Below, piece after piece: positions 23,070-35,424 of a DNA stretch of 46,456 bases. Source of the stretch: Cochliopodium minus (taxonomy: Eukaryota; Discosea; Himatismenida; Cochliopodiidae). The stretch's first letter is position 1. Each line of letters begins with the position of its first letter. Location of the stretch: contig JAMYWO010000139.1 of the NCBI GenBank assembly GCA_024220525.1, forward strand, positions 68,412 through 114,867. The letters are read 5' to 3'. The position numbers were made by a program, and so were the translations under genes. The notes below the pieces were generated by a model. It was not told the DNA's origin. It did not search any database and saw only the letters and a list, made by a program, of their open reading frames with translations.

Positions 23070-24800
23070 TTACAAAATTGTTAATTTTCTTTTTCTTCTC
23101 CTTTTCTTTTTATTGTGGGTTCTTGTAGAGTTGGTACTATTTCGAATGTTTTGTATATTTTGAATATTTTGGATGTTTTGTTTGTTTTGAGAGAAAAGAG
23201 AAGAAATATTATAAAAAACAAAGTGTTGGATCATAATATAAAGAAGATATTTAGGAAATTTGATTCTCTGATCCCTTTTGGAAACTATTTTTAAGGAAAG
23301 AACAAAATGAAAAATGTCGATTTTAAGTTTTCTCGAAAAGAAACGATGATTGTCGACATTCCACAGGATTGTATCACAATCTTCGAAAAACTCTTTACAA
23401 TCTGCGAATTTTTGACTTTTCAAAAGATACAAGGGTGAATAATTCTCCCCATTTTTGCTGTAATAAAAATTTGCAAGGTTTGTGAAACACAAAATCAAAA
23501 AATTTTCCAAGTTTTCTTTGAGAACCCGAGGATCAGCTTTATAAATAAAATTGTAAAGAGATGAGTATCCATTTTCGTCCAATTCGTTCAAATCGAAAGT
23601 ATATCTGTCAAGCAATAAATGGAAACAATCGAATGTTGGGGACCTTTGGCAAAAAAATTTGAAGAGAGAATAACCTTTGGGATCTACCCACTTCAAATCA
23701 AAATTTTTATAATCAATCAAATATTTGAGTATTTCATAGTGACTATCCCTAAGGACGATATGAGAAAAACTCTCATCCTCGTGCAAAGAAGCACTGATAT
23801 TAAAATCATAATCACCTTTGTCCAACAAAAATCTCACAACTTCGATGTTATCATTGTACAAACAAAGCAGAAGAGTTTGTTTTCTTTCTTCCTCACTTTC
23901 AAAGCAAGTGCGCCCAAGAAGATATTCAATAATATCCACATCGTTATTTCCTACCAGCGCTGACGATAAAGAAGATAATCCTTGGTTATTCTTTTCGTTC
24001 ACGTTGGATTTTTGTTCAACCAGATATTTAATGATTTGTGGCTTTTTTTTCCAACATGCAATATGCAGGGGAATCGCCCCGTTCCTAGCTTTGTGATCAA
24101 AAACACATTTTTTTTCGATCAAATATTTCAAGATCTCCAAGTTTTCATTTCCATAACAAAAAATTCCTATCAAATCTTTGCTTTTTTCTTTTGATTCGAA
24201 AAGATCATATTTCAGTTCTTCAACGAAATATTTTATTATTTCCAAATTCTCATTTTTTTCTATGGCACATATGATTGGAGAATTTCCACTTTTATTTTTC
24301 AAATATAAGTCCATATCTTTTTCATTTATTAAATACTTGATCACTTCCAAATTTTGGTTGCACAAGCATGCATTGTGCAAAATCGAATTCCCATAACCAT
24401 TAATCAGATTTGTATCAAAATCAAATTCTTTCAACAATTCCATTGGATATTCTCCATCCTTGCCAAAAGCAAAATGAAGTGGCGAATGGAACATAAAACT
24501 TATAGCATTCATATCGCATTTGTTTTCAATCAAAAACCTTATCTTTTCCAATTCATAATTCTTTTCTTTATTCATGAATGCCTTATGCAATGGAGTTCTA
24601 TTTTGTTGATCTTTACTAAATAATAAATATATATCAAATTCTAAATTCACTATACCTTTTAAAGAAGATAAATCTCTCTTCTCCAATGCCTCTTTAAATT
24701 CATTTATCTCACCTAAAATAGTTTTTTCTCCATATTCATTTTCTATTGCTTGTAATTCAAGAAGGAATTGCAATTTATCAAATCCCTGATCTTCTCTCAT
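23070..24800 (-). CDS. Intronless ankyrin-repeat protein
   Basis: 576 residues, ATG to TAA, one exon. About ten ankyrin repeats span residues 60-400, the clearest being NRTPLHKAFMNKEKN, GNSILHNACLCNQNLEVIKY, GAIPLHIACWKKKPQIIKYL and ...HYEILKYLID. There is no signal peptide or membrane segment. The C-terminal 150 residues are of unknown fold and end in a run of Asn-Ile-Gln units and a very basic tail (HNKKKRRRKRKLTIL) that could act as a nuclear signal. Partner unknown. Lack of introns contrasts with nearly every neighbour and would fit retro-copying or a recently amplified family. Confidence 0.85.
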   Translation of the reverse strand: MREDQGFDKLQFLLELQAIENEYGEKTILGEINEFKEALEKRDLSSLKGIVNLEFDIYLLFSKDQQNRTPLHKAFMNKEKNYELEKIRFLIENKCDMNAISFMFHSPLHFAFGKDGEYPMELLKEFDFDTNLINGYGNSILHNACLCNQNLEVIKYLINEKDMDLYLKNKSGNSPIICAIEKNENLEIIKYFVEELKYDLFESKEKSKDLIGIFCYGNENLEILKYLIEKKCVFDHKARNGAIPLHIACWKKKPQIIKYLVEQKSNVNEKNNQGLSSLSSALVGNNDVDIIEYLLGRTCFESEEERKQTLLLCLYNDNIEVVRFLLDKGDYDFNISASLHEDESFSHIVLRDSHYEILKYLIDYKNFDLKWVDPKGYSLFKFFCQRSPTFDCFHLLLDRYTFDLNELDENGYSSLYNFIYKADPRVLKENLENFLILCFTNLANFYYSKNGENYSPLYLLKSQKFADCKEFFEDCDTILWNVDNHRFFSRKLKIDIFHFVLSLKIVSKRDQRIKFPKYLLYIMIQHFVFYNISSLFSQNKQNIQNIQNIQNIRNSTNSTRTHNKKKRRRKRKLTIL

Positions 24801-25096
24801 AAACTATTTATTGTTTGGAAGAGGTCGATTTTTTTTTTTAATTTAATCATCAAATTCAATAATAAGGACCTCTCCAATTCTTTTACCTGTTAATTCCGAG
24901 CATTGTAATCTTTTTTGATTTATCTAATTCAATACCCTCTTCTATCATTTTCCCCACTATATATTCCCAAACCTTAAATAAATAATTTTAAAATTGAATT
25001 CAAATTTTTTTTTGTTGGGCAATCTATTATTCTTTCATTTTTTTGTCAAACACCAAATAATCAATCGAATGAATTTTACGTGAATAATAAAAAAAA
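24801..25096. other. Divergent intergenic region with one orphan exon-like stretch
   Basis: Separates the ankyrin gene (-) and the SDR39U1 gene (+). At about 24865-24985 on the minus strand there is a denser, protein-like stretch between an AAG acceptor and a CAG|GTAAAA donor (WEYIVGKMIEEGIELDKSKK) that could be spliced, but it does not join the ankyrin ORF in frame. It may be a remnant exon or a regulatory leader. Confidence 0.35.
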
Positions 25097-26446
25097 ATGA
25101 AAAGAATCAAACCAGTTAAAAAAATTTTGATAGCTGGTGGAAGAGGTAAATTTAACTATTGAATTCATGTTGTATTTAATTTAATTTTGAAAGTATAAAG
25201 GATTACTTGGACAGCATCTTGGCAAAGCATTGAAAGAAAAATATCCTGAATGTATTGTGCAATCATTATCAAGGAAGGAGGGATTGTTGAATTGTATCAC
25301 ATATGACGAGATTAAAAAATTTGGATTGCCAAATGATTGTACAGCTATCTATAATGTGATTGGAAAGGATAGTTTCAAAAAAGATTTCACATTGGAAGAA
25401 AAATTTGAGATGATAGACGCTAAAGTGACCATAAATGAAAATATTGTCCAAGCGATAAATGAGAGAGGTGGTGAATCAGAATTGGAAATGTTTTGTTCAA
25501 CCTCTTCTGCATTATATTCATATAATTCTGATTTGACATACAATGAGAGCTCTTCATTCGATGAAAAAGTTTTCCTATCAAGTTTGGCGAAAAAAACAGA
25601 AAATGCAGCAACTAAAGTAATGGGAAAGGAAATCAGAATAATCAATGCAAGAATGGGTATAAATAATTCAAAATTATGTTCTTATGATGATAAGATTTGA
25701 TATTTTTATAAATTTTTAATCAATTTATCTTTTGATGTGTATGGATATGAGGAAATTTGATTATCAAATATTATCAATCTCAGATAATATAATTCTTGAT
25801 TTCGCACATGTTTTGGTTTCGTTATTATTTTTTTTTATTTTTCCAATTTACAGTGTTTTAAATAAGAGGTATGGTGCTTAAACATTCAAATTTTAATGTG
25901 ATATTTGATTATATAAAATGCATCCCAAAATTATTCCTATATAGATTATCCAATGCACCAAAAATCATTGTTCCCTTTTATTTTAAAAATAGAAAGCATT
26001 TATCTATTGATTCAATAATCTTAGGGTTTATAATCGCTAAAGATGGAGGAATAATGAAAAGCATCAAATTTCCCTTCAGTTTGGGTCTTGGTGGCGTATT
26101 TGGTAATGGATTGAGATATATGCCATGGATTCACATCGAAGATGCGACCAGCATGTTCATCCGTTGTTTGGAGGATACAAATATGAAGGGTCCTTATAAT
26201 TTTGTTGCTCCAGATATAGTCAGCAATATGGAATTCACTGCTGATCTCTCTGCAGTTTTGAATAGGCCCATCACTCGATCAATAGAGAGTAATATCTTTT
26301 CTTATCTTTTGAGCGATGAGGATGCCCAGACCAGCTCTTATACTATACTCGAGGGTTGCAAGGTTGAGCCCAAGCGTATGAATGAGCTCAATTTCGAATA
26401 TAAGTTCCCGAAAATGAGAAAGGCTTTGTTTGATCTTTATTTATAA
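25097..26446 (+). CDS. SDR39U1: SDR39U1-type NAD(P)-dependent epimerase
   Basis: Exons 25097-25145, 25201-25656 and 26025-26446 join in phase: 308 residues. The start reads KKILIAGGRGLLGQHLGKAL, a Rossmann GGxGxxG. Exon 2 has IYNVIGKDSF and the region equivalent to the family's catalytic part (FCSTSSALYSYN). Exon 3 gives GFIIAKDGGIMKSIKFPF, GLGG.FGNGLRYMPWIHIED and ILEGCKVEPKRM, colinear with the SDR39U1/YfcH family (VL...GG.M, LGLGG..G.G....PWIHI.D, EG..V.P.R). Eukaryotic members are of unsettled function, often mitochondrial or plastid. Intron 2 must end at the AG before 26025. An ORF that starts earlier, at 25871, reads intron sequence and is not part of the protein. Confidence 0.88.
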
Positions 26447-26974
26447 AAAAAAAGAATTTATTAAATTTATTTATTGAAGAGGAAAAGAATAGAATATAAC
26501 CATCAATATTTCCAAATAATTATAACCCAAAAGATCAGGATTATCGTCAAAAAAAAAAAGATAAAGGATAAGAAGAAATTAATTAAATTAAATAAATAAA
26601 AAAAAAAAAATTTGATAAAAAGATATATACCAAGGAATTTGAAAAATAAAAAGAAAAATCCCTTTTTAAGATCAATTTTTAAACTCCAATTCGAGAAAAA
26701 GATCAACCCTAAGGTGAAACTAAACAGGATAAATTCCTCAATGAAATATATATGATTGATCAAAGAAAAGCAGGAGTTGATTTGGGTTTGGAATCAATAG
26801 AAGATAGATTTAACAGAAAGTCATCATTTTTTGATTGGGAAAATCGAGTTTTCTGCAGAGAAACTAATTATACCTTTGTTCCGAGGTTTGAATAATTGAT
26901 TTTTGAAAAAAATTAAAAACTTTAAGTTTTAATGAAAGATATTTTAATGAACTTTTTTGTCAATTTAAGGTTCC
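26447..26974. other. Intergenic region with two doubtful small ORFs
   Basis: Between the convergent ends of SDR39U1 (+) and the SPRY/UBR gene (-). On the plus strand 26752-26895 is open for 47 codons with mixed composition (DLGLESIEDRFNRKSSFFDW). On the minus strand 26763-26503 is open but strongly hydrophobic and poly-T driven. Neither has support from family or splicing. Confidence 0.35.
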
Positions 26975-29900
26975 TTATTTGTTACATTTTGTGCAATCAC
27001 AATACACAGTTTCTAACTTGGCGGGTCCCAAATCATGTCCCAAGTGGCATGTTTCTTTGAAATAAATAAAATTAGGTTAAAGAAATTTCTTTTATATAAA
27101 TTTATTACTTGAACATGTAACACAAACTCCTAAATTGTCGTCATCAAGAAAGCAATCCCTGCAGTGAAACCACACCTGTATAACTATTTTTTAAAAAAAA
27201 AATTTGGAGAAATAAAAAAAAATAAAAAAAATGTACAAACAAAACCAATCACAAAAAAAAATAAAAAATAAAAATGGATTTACCATGTCCTTGTTTTGTG
27301 TAACTTGAGGTACATTTTCCCTCTGAAATACAACATTCAATGGATTGTTTGTTATTGTTAGGGTTAGATGATTGCTCCACTTGGTATTTGTCAAAATCAA
27401 AAGAAGAGAGGATTTCTTTTTTATCCAAAAATTTGCAAATCTCAAAAAAAGACCACCCATCATTGTTTTCTGACAATAAATAAATTTAAAAAATTAAAAT
27501 TTAAAAAATGAAATTAAAAAAAATTAAAATTTAAAATTTTTACCTTTTTTGGGGTTCAAACCATTATCAATTAGGAGTTTAACAGATTCAAGACTTATCT
27601 GTGATTTATTAAGTAAGGAATGGAGCAGAGTATCTCCTTTTGTAATAGTAACTATATTGACATCTGCTCCCTTCTCGATGAGGAATTTAGGAACATCTGG
27701 TTCACAAACTGAAAAAGCAACAAAAAGAATACTTTCTCCCTTTTAAAAAAGTTGAAATTATTTACAAAAAAAAATAAAACAAAAAAATTTAAAAAATAAT
27801 TAAAATAATTTAAATTGAAAAATTAAAAATAGAAAAAAATAACGAATAAATTCAATAAAAATAAAAAATAAAAATGAATAACTATTAAAAAAAAAAAATT
27901 AAATTTACTTCTAAATTAACGTAATTGAGATCTGTTTTCTCGTTGACAAGCAATTTAACGGTTTGTAAAGTGGGTCTAAAGAGCAATATGGAAGAGAGGG
28001 GATTATAATAGCCCTTTTTGTTGTTTGAATTGATGTTTGCTCCGTTTTCCACCAAAAATTTGATTTTTTCATGAGGGAGATTATTTGTGCAAGCCAAGTA
28101 AATTGGTTGATAACAAGGTTCGGGGTTCACTTTTGCACCATTTTCTATCAGGTACTGTTTTTTGTCAAAAATTATTTATTAAAAATTATTTATTAAAAAT
28201 TATTTATTAAAAATTATTTATTAAAAATTATTTATTTATTAAACTAAATAAAAATTTAAAAAAAAATAATTAATTATTTCAAAAAAAAATAAAAAAAAAA
28301 GTTTTTACCTTCATTACTTCGACATCTGCGTTAACTTGGCAACATGCACCAAGAAGTGTGACTCCCTTTTTAAAAAAATAAAAATTAAAAAATTAAAAAA
28401 TTGAAAATTGAAATATTAAAAAATTAAAAAATTAAAATAACATTAAAAAATTAAAAAATAAAATTAATTTACAAAAAATAAAAAATTGAATAATTAAAAT
28501 AATTTAAATTGAAAAATTAAAAATAGAAAAAAATAACGAATAAATTCAATAAAAATAAAAATAAAAAATAAAAATAATTGTTTTAAATAAATGAAAAATA
28601 AATACATATTCATTAAAAAAATTGAGATCTGTTTTATCGTTGACAATCAGCTTAACGGTTTCCAACTTGTGTCCATTGATCAACAAATAGAAGAGGGAAG
28701 AAATTTGGGTGCCTCTATAACTGTTCAAATTGATGTCTGCTCCATTTTCCACCAAAAATTTGATTTTTTCATGAGGGAGATTATTTGCACAAGCCAAGTA
28801 AATTGGTTGATAACAAGATTCATCGGTGTTCACTTTTGCACCATTGTCTATCAGGTACTGTTTTTGTAAAAAATCGTTAATTAAAATTTTTTATTTAAAA
28901 GTAAATTATTTTAAGCTTTTTATTTAAAAAAATAATTAATTATTTCAAAAAAAATTAAATTTAAAAAAATGATTATTTATTTCAAAAAAAATTTATTTAA
29001 AATTGAATTTGTTGTGAAATTATCTTAAAAAAAATTTTTTTGCGAGTTTTTACCTTCATTACTTCAACATCTATGTTAAATTGGCAACATGCACCAAGAG
29101 GTGTGATTCCCTTTTAAATAAATATTGAAAATTAAAAAATTAAAAAATTAAAAAATTAAAAAATTGAAATATTAAAAAATTAAAAAATTAAAATAACATT
29201 AAAAAATTAAAAAATAAAATTAAAAAATAAAAATAAAAAATAAAAATTAAATATTTAAACAATTTTTTTTAAGAAAATAGGTACCTGATAATTAGGGATG
29301 TTCAAGTCTGCCTTAGAATCAACCAACAATTTTATTTTATCAAAGTTCAGTTTGTTGATACAAGAATAGTAAATGGGAGTGTATTTAAATTCTTGGCTGA
29401 CAAAGTTTACATTAGCACCTGAACCGACCAACAGCTGTTTTGGAAAAAATTAAAAATTAAAAATTTAAAAATAAATTATTCATTCTTTAAAATGAGAAAA
29501 TAGTAAATAAATAGTAAATAATAAATAATAAATAATAAATAATAAATAATAAATAATAAAATAATAAACAATAAATAATAAATAATAAATAATAAATAAT
29601 AAATAGTAAATAATAAATAATAAATAAATAAATAAAATCAAAAAAATAAAATTTATAAATAAATAAAATGTTCCAAAATATAAACCTTCATTTTTTCTAT
29701 GTCAATTTCATTTGAAGAACAAGAACAACACAAAGGGGAGATGTAGCGATCGTGAAGAATAGTGTAGGTTTCATCGCTACTTTCGTAGTCATCATAGTCA
29801 CCGTCATCTTCACTGTCGAAACATTCTCCACTGTCTTCCTCGCTGTCTTCCTCATAGACTACTGGTACATTTCCTTCCACTTTCTTCTCTTCCAAAGGAT

Positions 29901-32900
29901 TTTTGTTGGAATTTTCTAAATCAGCTCCAGAATCGATCAAAAACTGAAAAATTAAAAAAATTAAATTAAAAAATTAATCAAAAGAAATAAAAAAGGAAGA
30001 GATCAAAAAAAAATAGTTTTAAAAAAATTGAAAATAGTTTTAAATAATAGAAATAAATCAAAAATTTTTTAAAAAATTTACTTTGATTTTTGCAATGTCA
30101 ATGTTATACTGGATGGCAAGGGAGAGCGGGGAATTGGTTTCAGAATTTTGATGATTGATATCCACTTTGTTTTGGAGTAGTAATTCAAAATATTTGATGT
30201 CGGAATTTTGGCGGCAACAAATGTGGAACAAGTTTTCTCCTGTCATGTCCGCAATGTTTACGTCTGCTTTTCTTTCGATCATATTGGAAATGATTTCAAG
30301 ATTTATTTGGTTTCTAAATGCATAGTGAAGAGGAGTGTGTCCTTTTCTATTTTTCTTGTTGAAATCGTCTTGTGAAAGGTCCTTTGTCAACCTCAGAAAG
30401 GATTTCGTTTGGAGATTGGGAGAAATACAGAAAATGTGAATTGGGGAAACTTCTTCAAACTCACATTCATCTTGATTTGAGAAAATGAGAGCTTTCTCTT
30501 CTGTAAGAAAGTATTGGGTTATAGGAATGTTGTTTTTCGTTTGTTTATCAACAAAAAAGTCATGAAACTCAACAACAGTAGCACTTTCACTCATATCATT
30601 CAAGTTGTCATCCATCAAAGCACCGATCACTTCCAATGCTGCGAAATGCAAGTTAAAGTCTCCAAGGTGTTTTGAGAGTCTTTCCTTGAAGTAATCCATT
30701 TTCACTTTGAGATCTGTCGAAAAGTTGTTGATCCACCATTTGTGGTTTTCTTCACACAAACTTTGAAGTGCATTCTTTCTGACGATTTCTTTTTTGCTCT
30801 TTTTGATTTCATTCTCTCTTCTTTTTTCCAACTTCCTTTTATACTCTTCAACAGGATGTTCAGATGTAATTTCCTTCTTTGCTTTGTCAACCCACTCCGA
30901 AGGTTCGTACTCCTTTCTTTCCCCTTCGATGTACTTTTCTATTTCTTTCTTTTCGTTGAGGTAATGAGAAACAGTAACAACGGAATGTCCAATAGAACAA
31001 AGGAAAACAACAACATTACTTGCAAAGTTCTTGAAGACAACAACAGGTTTTTCATTTCCGACAATATAACTCAACTCTTTTGTTTCAAGATCAACAATCA
31101 TCGTTATTTTGTTTGATTCTCCAAAAAAATCTTCTTTTGGGTTCCCAACAATGTCACCACGAGAATTTGAAATGACAGAAGGACCCAATGCCCAAACACC
31201 ACTGTTCGAAGATTTAGGACAACAATCAAAGTTGAGATTTTTGATGACACCAACATCAATAACTCCAAGAAAAATGTTCCCATCGAGTTGATCAACAGTA
31301 AATTCAATGAGATGAATGCCATTCGTCAAAATCTTTTGAGAGAGAACAATGTTGGAAGGAAATCTTCCACAATAAAGAGATGTTCTTTCCTTGTTTATGA
31401 CAACCTTGCTTCCTTTCCACTTTAAGCTCCAACAAACTGAATGGGTGAGATCTTTGGGAGAAATTTCTTTATTTTCGAAAATATGCTTATCAATGTGTCT
31501 GTGAGAACTGAGATACTTATTGAATGTGAGGGTCAGTGGACTTGCAGTTGAAACAAAGAGATGGACTCCACTTGGTATTCCAGTGAAAGCAACATACTTT
31601 TTGTTGTCAAGGAGGTATGAAAACTCCAACTTTTCAAGATCGATTATCAATCCCACTTTCATATTATCACCGAAAATGAAATCTTCAAAAAAAGAAATGT
31701 TGCATGCTTTTGCTAATTTATTGCAGATCATTTTCCTTCCTTTTAAACAAATAAATAAAGTAAAATATTAATAGAGTATAAATAATTGATTCAAAAGAAA
31801 AATTATTACCTCCAACAGCCCAAATTGTATCATCATCATTCGGTTGTTCACTAAAAGAAATTTGTTTGCTATTTTCATCATTAATATTTTTTTGAGCAAT
31901 CCCAATGAAAGTAGTTTCGTTTGACTTTTCAATATAAATTTCGACAAAATGAACACCAGCATCGAAATGTTGTTCGGATAAAGCAGAATTGAAGAACCCC
32001 TTTGTATTTCTTTTCAACTGTTTAAGGTTTGTGCTCACCAAAAACTTTTTGCCACACTTCACTTGACTCCATTTGACACTTTTGAATATTTTGTTCTCTA
32101 AAATCAAAGGTTTGAATTCTTTTTGAGAAAGTGTCCTTTGATCATTTCTATCCAAAAGATATTCATCGATGAATTTCTCATTGTTGATGTATTTTGTCAA
32201 AGTTACGACATTGTTTTTTGATAGGCAAGCAAACAGTCTCACTTGATTCGCCAATTTTCCAAAAATAAATTCTTTTCTGATAATGGTTTTTCCATTTTCA
32301 AAGAGATAAACAAAAACTTCTAAATTCTTCATATCTATCAAGAATCCCACAAACGAACCATCTTTAAATTTGATTGCTTTTCCATTTCCAAAAGATTTTC
32401 CAATGAATGAATTGCAAATAAGATCATTTCCTTTTTTGGGAAAAAAAAAGTTATAAATGATGGATGTTGTTAAATATGAATCTATAGAATGATGGGACAT
32501 GATTGAAGAAAAATTTTACCAATTACACAAACTTTTTCAGATTCTCTTACTTCCAACTCACAGTCTACTTCTTTTGAAATAGCAGAACCAATTCCCAAAT
32601 ACAATCCATCACATTTTTGGAGATAAAGTTCTACATAATGAAGATAACATTTTTCTTCATCTTCCTCTTCTTCTAGTTTATAGCTTTTGTATTTTGCATC
32701 AGGAACTAAAACAAAGTCTTTTGGATCCGAAGAAGCTGTATGAACATGTTGAGAATCAGAAGACGGTAAATGTATTTGATCTTTTGAATCGGAAGTAGGT
32801 GTATGTATTTGATCTTTTGAATCAGAAGTAGGTGTATGTATTTGATCTTTTGAATCAGAAGTAGGTGTATGTATTTGGTCTTTTAAATCAGAAGTGGGTG

Positions 32901-35056
32901 TATGTATTTGATCTTTTGAATCAGAAGTTGGTGTATGTATTTGATCTTTTAAATCAGAAGAAGGTGTATGTATTTGAGCACCAGAATTAATTTCTTTTTG
33001 ATCAATAGCAGATGGGCTTACTTTTGCACGAGATCCTGCAGATACAATTTTTGCTTGAACTCTTTTTGGAGCAACAAAGACTTGTTCAGACAGAACGCCA
33101 TTGTATGTTACCTTTTCGTCTTTGATGGCAGTCGTGTTGTGGTTTTTGAGTTCAATTTTGCTTCCCTTTCTTTCATTCAATGTACTCCAACTTATCTTGT
33201 CATATTTTCCGTTTGATAAGACAAAAGGAGATGCTATGTAACCACTTTCCACTTTGAAGTTTTCAACAAACTTATTTTTTTCGCTTTCACTTTTGAATTC
33301 TTTGTATTTTGTGAATGTGATCATTGTTCCATCACTTGAAGATGCAAATATATGGAATGGAGCAACAAAAGAAATCTTTAGGAATAATTTAGTGGTATTC
33401 CCATAACAGATTGATATTTCTCCTTTTCCAAAGTCAAAAAGAAAACCAATATCATTTGAATTTTTCAACTCTTTTGAAACTTCCTCAAGATCCTTTTAAA
33501 AAAAATCAAATTAAAAAAAAAATTAAAAATTTACTTTCAAAAATAACCTCTTTCTTTGAAATTTCGTTATTGCTTGAAGAATCAAAAATATTTTCATCAG
33601 GTCCTATCGCCCATATTTGTTCAGAGTTTCTCGGAAATCCTTCAAAACTAACCTTTCCAAGCAAACAAACTCCCAAAAATAACTTGTTTTCCTCCTGTTA
33701 TAATAAAAATTAAAATCATTTACCAACTAATCAACCAAAAAATTTTTTTACTAATTTATCAAGGTGGATTTCAACATAATGTATTCCTTTATCATATGAT
33801 TGTTCTGAAACTACTGAATTCATTCTTTTCCCATCTTTTAAAATTTTTTAAAAATTAGTATAGTCTACTATTATAATACAACATCTACTAAATTATATTG
33901 AAATAGAATGTTAAATTATTTTACTTGAAATAAATGTCCTTTTATCATTGGATAAAGAAATCATGTTTCCTTTTTGTTTTGAGCTCCACTCAATCCCATC
34001 TTTATGAGCCTTTTCAACTTCTACGAATAACATCCTCATTATTTCGTTCAACACAACGAGAATTCCTTCCTTGAAAATATTTGCAAAACACTGACTCTTC
34101 ACTTTTGTTGAAGGAACCAACATGTTTGGTTTTTTGAGTTCTACTTTGAGTTTTTCGAAATCATTCTCAGAGATCAAATCTTTTCTTTTTTCTTTTTTCT
34201 CGAGTATTTTAATGTGACCTTTGAAACTGAATTCAAGAAATATAATATTTTTTTTTTAAATAAAAATTCTGTAAAAATCAAAAACTTACATTTCAAAAAA
34301 TTCATCACAATCAACGTACAATTTTTCTCCATAATTCTTCATCCAAAATTTAGTTGCTTTTATATTATTTAGTAAAATAATAACTGAAAAATATAATATA
34401 ATTTTTTATTTTTTATACTTTCTTTGTTTGTTGAAATGAAAAAGGTTTGGTTCATTCCTTTTTTGATGTTTTTATCAAGTTTATCATTAGCATTTTCATC
34501 AGATAAACAGAGGATCTCAGTGATTTTTTCTTTGAATTCTTTTCCTTCAAGAAATTTATCCACTTTAATTAGATCCACAATTTTCTTCTCTTCTCTTTCA
34601 TAGATGATTTCAGTTCCCAAATATACTCTCACTGTATTTTCTTCATCTGATGTTATTTTCCCTCTAAAATAAAAAAGGTTTATTGAATGAATATATAGGG
34701 AAGGCTATTGGATGAAATGATATTATCAGATCTCCAAAATATTTTGCATTCCAAATTGTATGTATAAGATAAACGATTATCTGGATATATATTTGGTCTG
34801 ATCATATCTTTTTCAACAATTTGAAAAAAAATTTTCATTTTACTCTAGCTTTTGTCTGTAATATTTGAAGAACCTACAAAAAAGAATTATAAATCATCAA
34901 TTTTAAATTTTTATTTTAATTTAACTGATTGCAGAAAGAATTAAAATCTGTTTCCACTGTGCCTTCAAAGCATTTGGACCAGAATTCTCTCAGGTTTTCA
35001 TTTTTTATCGTCTTGATCATCATGTTTGCCAATTTTGCATGCATTTTTCCACTCAT
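26975..35056 (-). CDS. Giant SPRY(x4) / ankyrin / UBR-box protein
   Basis: About 20 exons, roughly 1,945 residues; all junctions from 34226 down to 26975 were checked for GT-AG and phase. N-terminal exons (35056-34926, 34873-34844, 34663-34419, 34383-34290, 34226-33925) have no recognised domain and their first joins are uncertain. Four SPRY domains follow (about residues 268-1130), with repeated SEQ...(H/I)(Y/F)VE, (L/I)G(I/V) and (I)WA(V/I)G motifs. SPRY2 is interrupted by an 11-residue repeat array. A Lys/Glu linker leads to about ten ankyrin repeats (residues 1290-1835; exons 29943-29686, 29434-29285, 29110-29054, 28857-28606, 28365-28309, 28154-27909, 27739-27544). The last exons (27469-27284, 27183-27109, 27054-26975) give a UBR box: GKC, HCRDC, GVCVTCSKTCHLGH, LETVYCDCTKC. 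UBR boxes bind N-degrons; SPRY and ankyrin bind other proteins. Inferred role: ubiquitin-pathway adaptor or receptor. No RING or HECT domain is visible. Confidence 0.85.
27909..29110 (-). repeat. Tandem duplication of an ankyrin exon pair
   Basis: Exons 29110-29054 plus 28857-28606 are repeated as 28365-28309 plus 28154-27909, offset by about 700-745 bases. Short exons read GITPLGACCQ.. and GVTLLGACCQ.., both ending in EVMK. Long exons share YLI(D/E)NGAKVN, CYQPIYLAC.NNLPHEKIKF and LVENGA(D/N)IN. Introns are alike too, so the duplication is recent. Confidence 0.9.
29512..29633. repeat. (AATAAAT)n-type intronic tract
   Basis: Runs of AAT, AAAT and AGT units in the intron between two ankyrin exons of the SPRY/UBR gene. 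Confidence 0.9.
32770..32980 (-). repeat. 33-bp minisatellite coding DQIHTPTSDSK
   Basis: About six to seven units of 33 bp, coding an 11-residue repeat inserted between two conserved strands (LSEQ and HYVELYL) of the second SPRY domain. The unit size keeps the frame. Confidence 0.93.
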
Positions 35057-35277
35057 TTTTCTTTTAGTTATTTTTTGAAAGTTGATTTTTTTTTTTTAAA
35101 TTTTTATTTTCTTTTTTATTTATTTTATTTAAAATTTTTTAAATTTATGTTAACATAATAAATAAATATAATTGTTTTTCAATCTTAAATAAAGCATTTA
35201 TGTCAACATAGTCACAAAAAATCTTCAGAAATGGCAAATATACTGATTGCATAAGGGGAAATTTTTTTTTCTTTTTT

Positions 35278-35307
35278 AATATGTGTCTGTACCTCCAGAC
35301 ACATATT
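35278..35307. repeat. Perfect 12-bp inverted repeat hairpin
   Basis: AATATGTGT CTG (35278-35289) and its exact complement (35296-35307) surround a 6-base loop, TACCTC. The right arm is also the start of R2. It could be a transposon end, a transcript-end structure or a small-RNA hairpin. Confidence 0.8.
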
Positions 35308-35424
35308 TTTAACACGATAAAAAAAATCATTCATCTCTAAATTGGAGATATAACTTCTAATATACAAATGATATTACAGTGACATGGTGATTCGCATAAT
35401 TATGCAAATTATTTTCCTTATGAT
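35298..35424 (+). repeat. Dispersed repeat R2, copy 1
   Basis: About 125 bases shared in the same orientation with 44084-44208. Common blocks are GACACATATTTTTAACAC, AAAAAAATCATT.ATCTCTA, ACTTCTAAT.TACAA.TGATAT and CATAATTATGCAAATTATTT. A weaker third copy may lie at about 44946-45050. Confidence 0.8.

Noticed and set aside
25871-26024. ORF start before the third SDR39U1 exon (about 50 extra residues).
   Set aside because: Joining at 26025 restores family spacing and phase; the earlier sequence has no family match and cannot join exon 2 in frame.
34690-34835. Protein-like minus-strand stretch (NLECKIFWRSDN) between the first exons of the SPRY/UBR gene.
   Set aside because: No donor follows it before a stop and it does not join its neighbours in phase. 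Possibly a remnant exon, but not supported.
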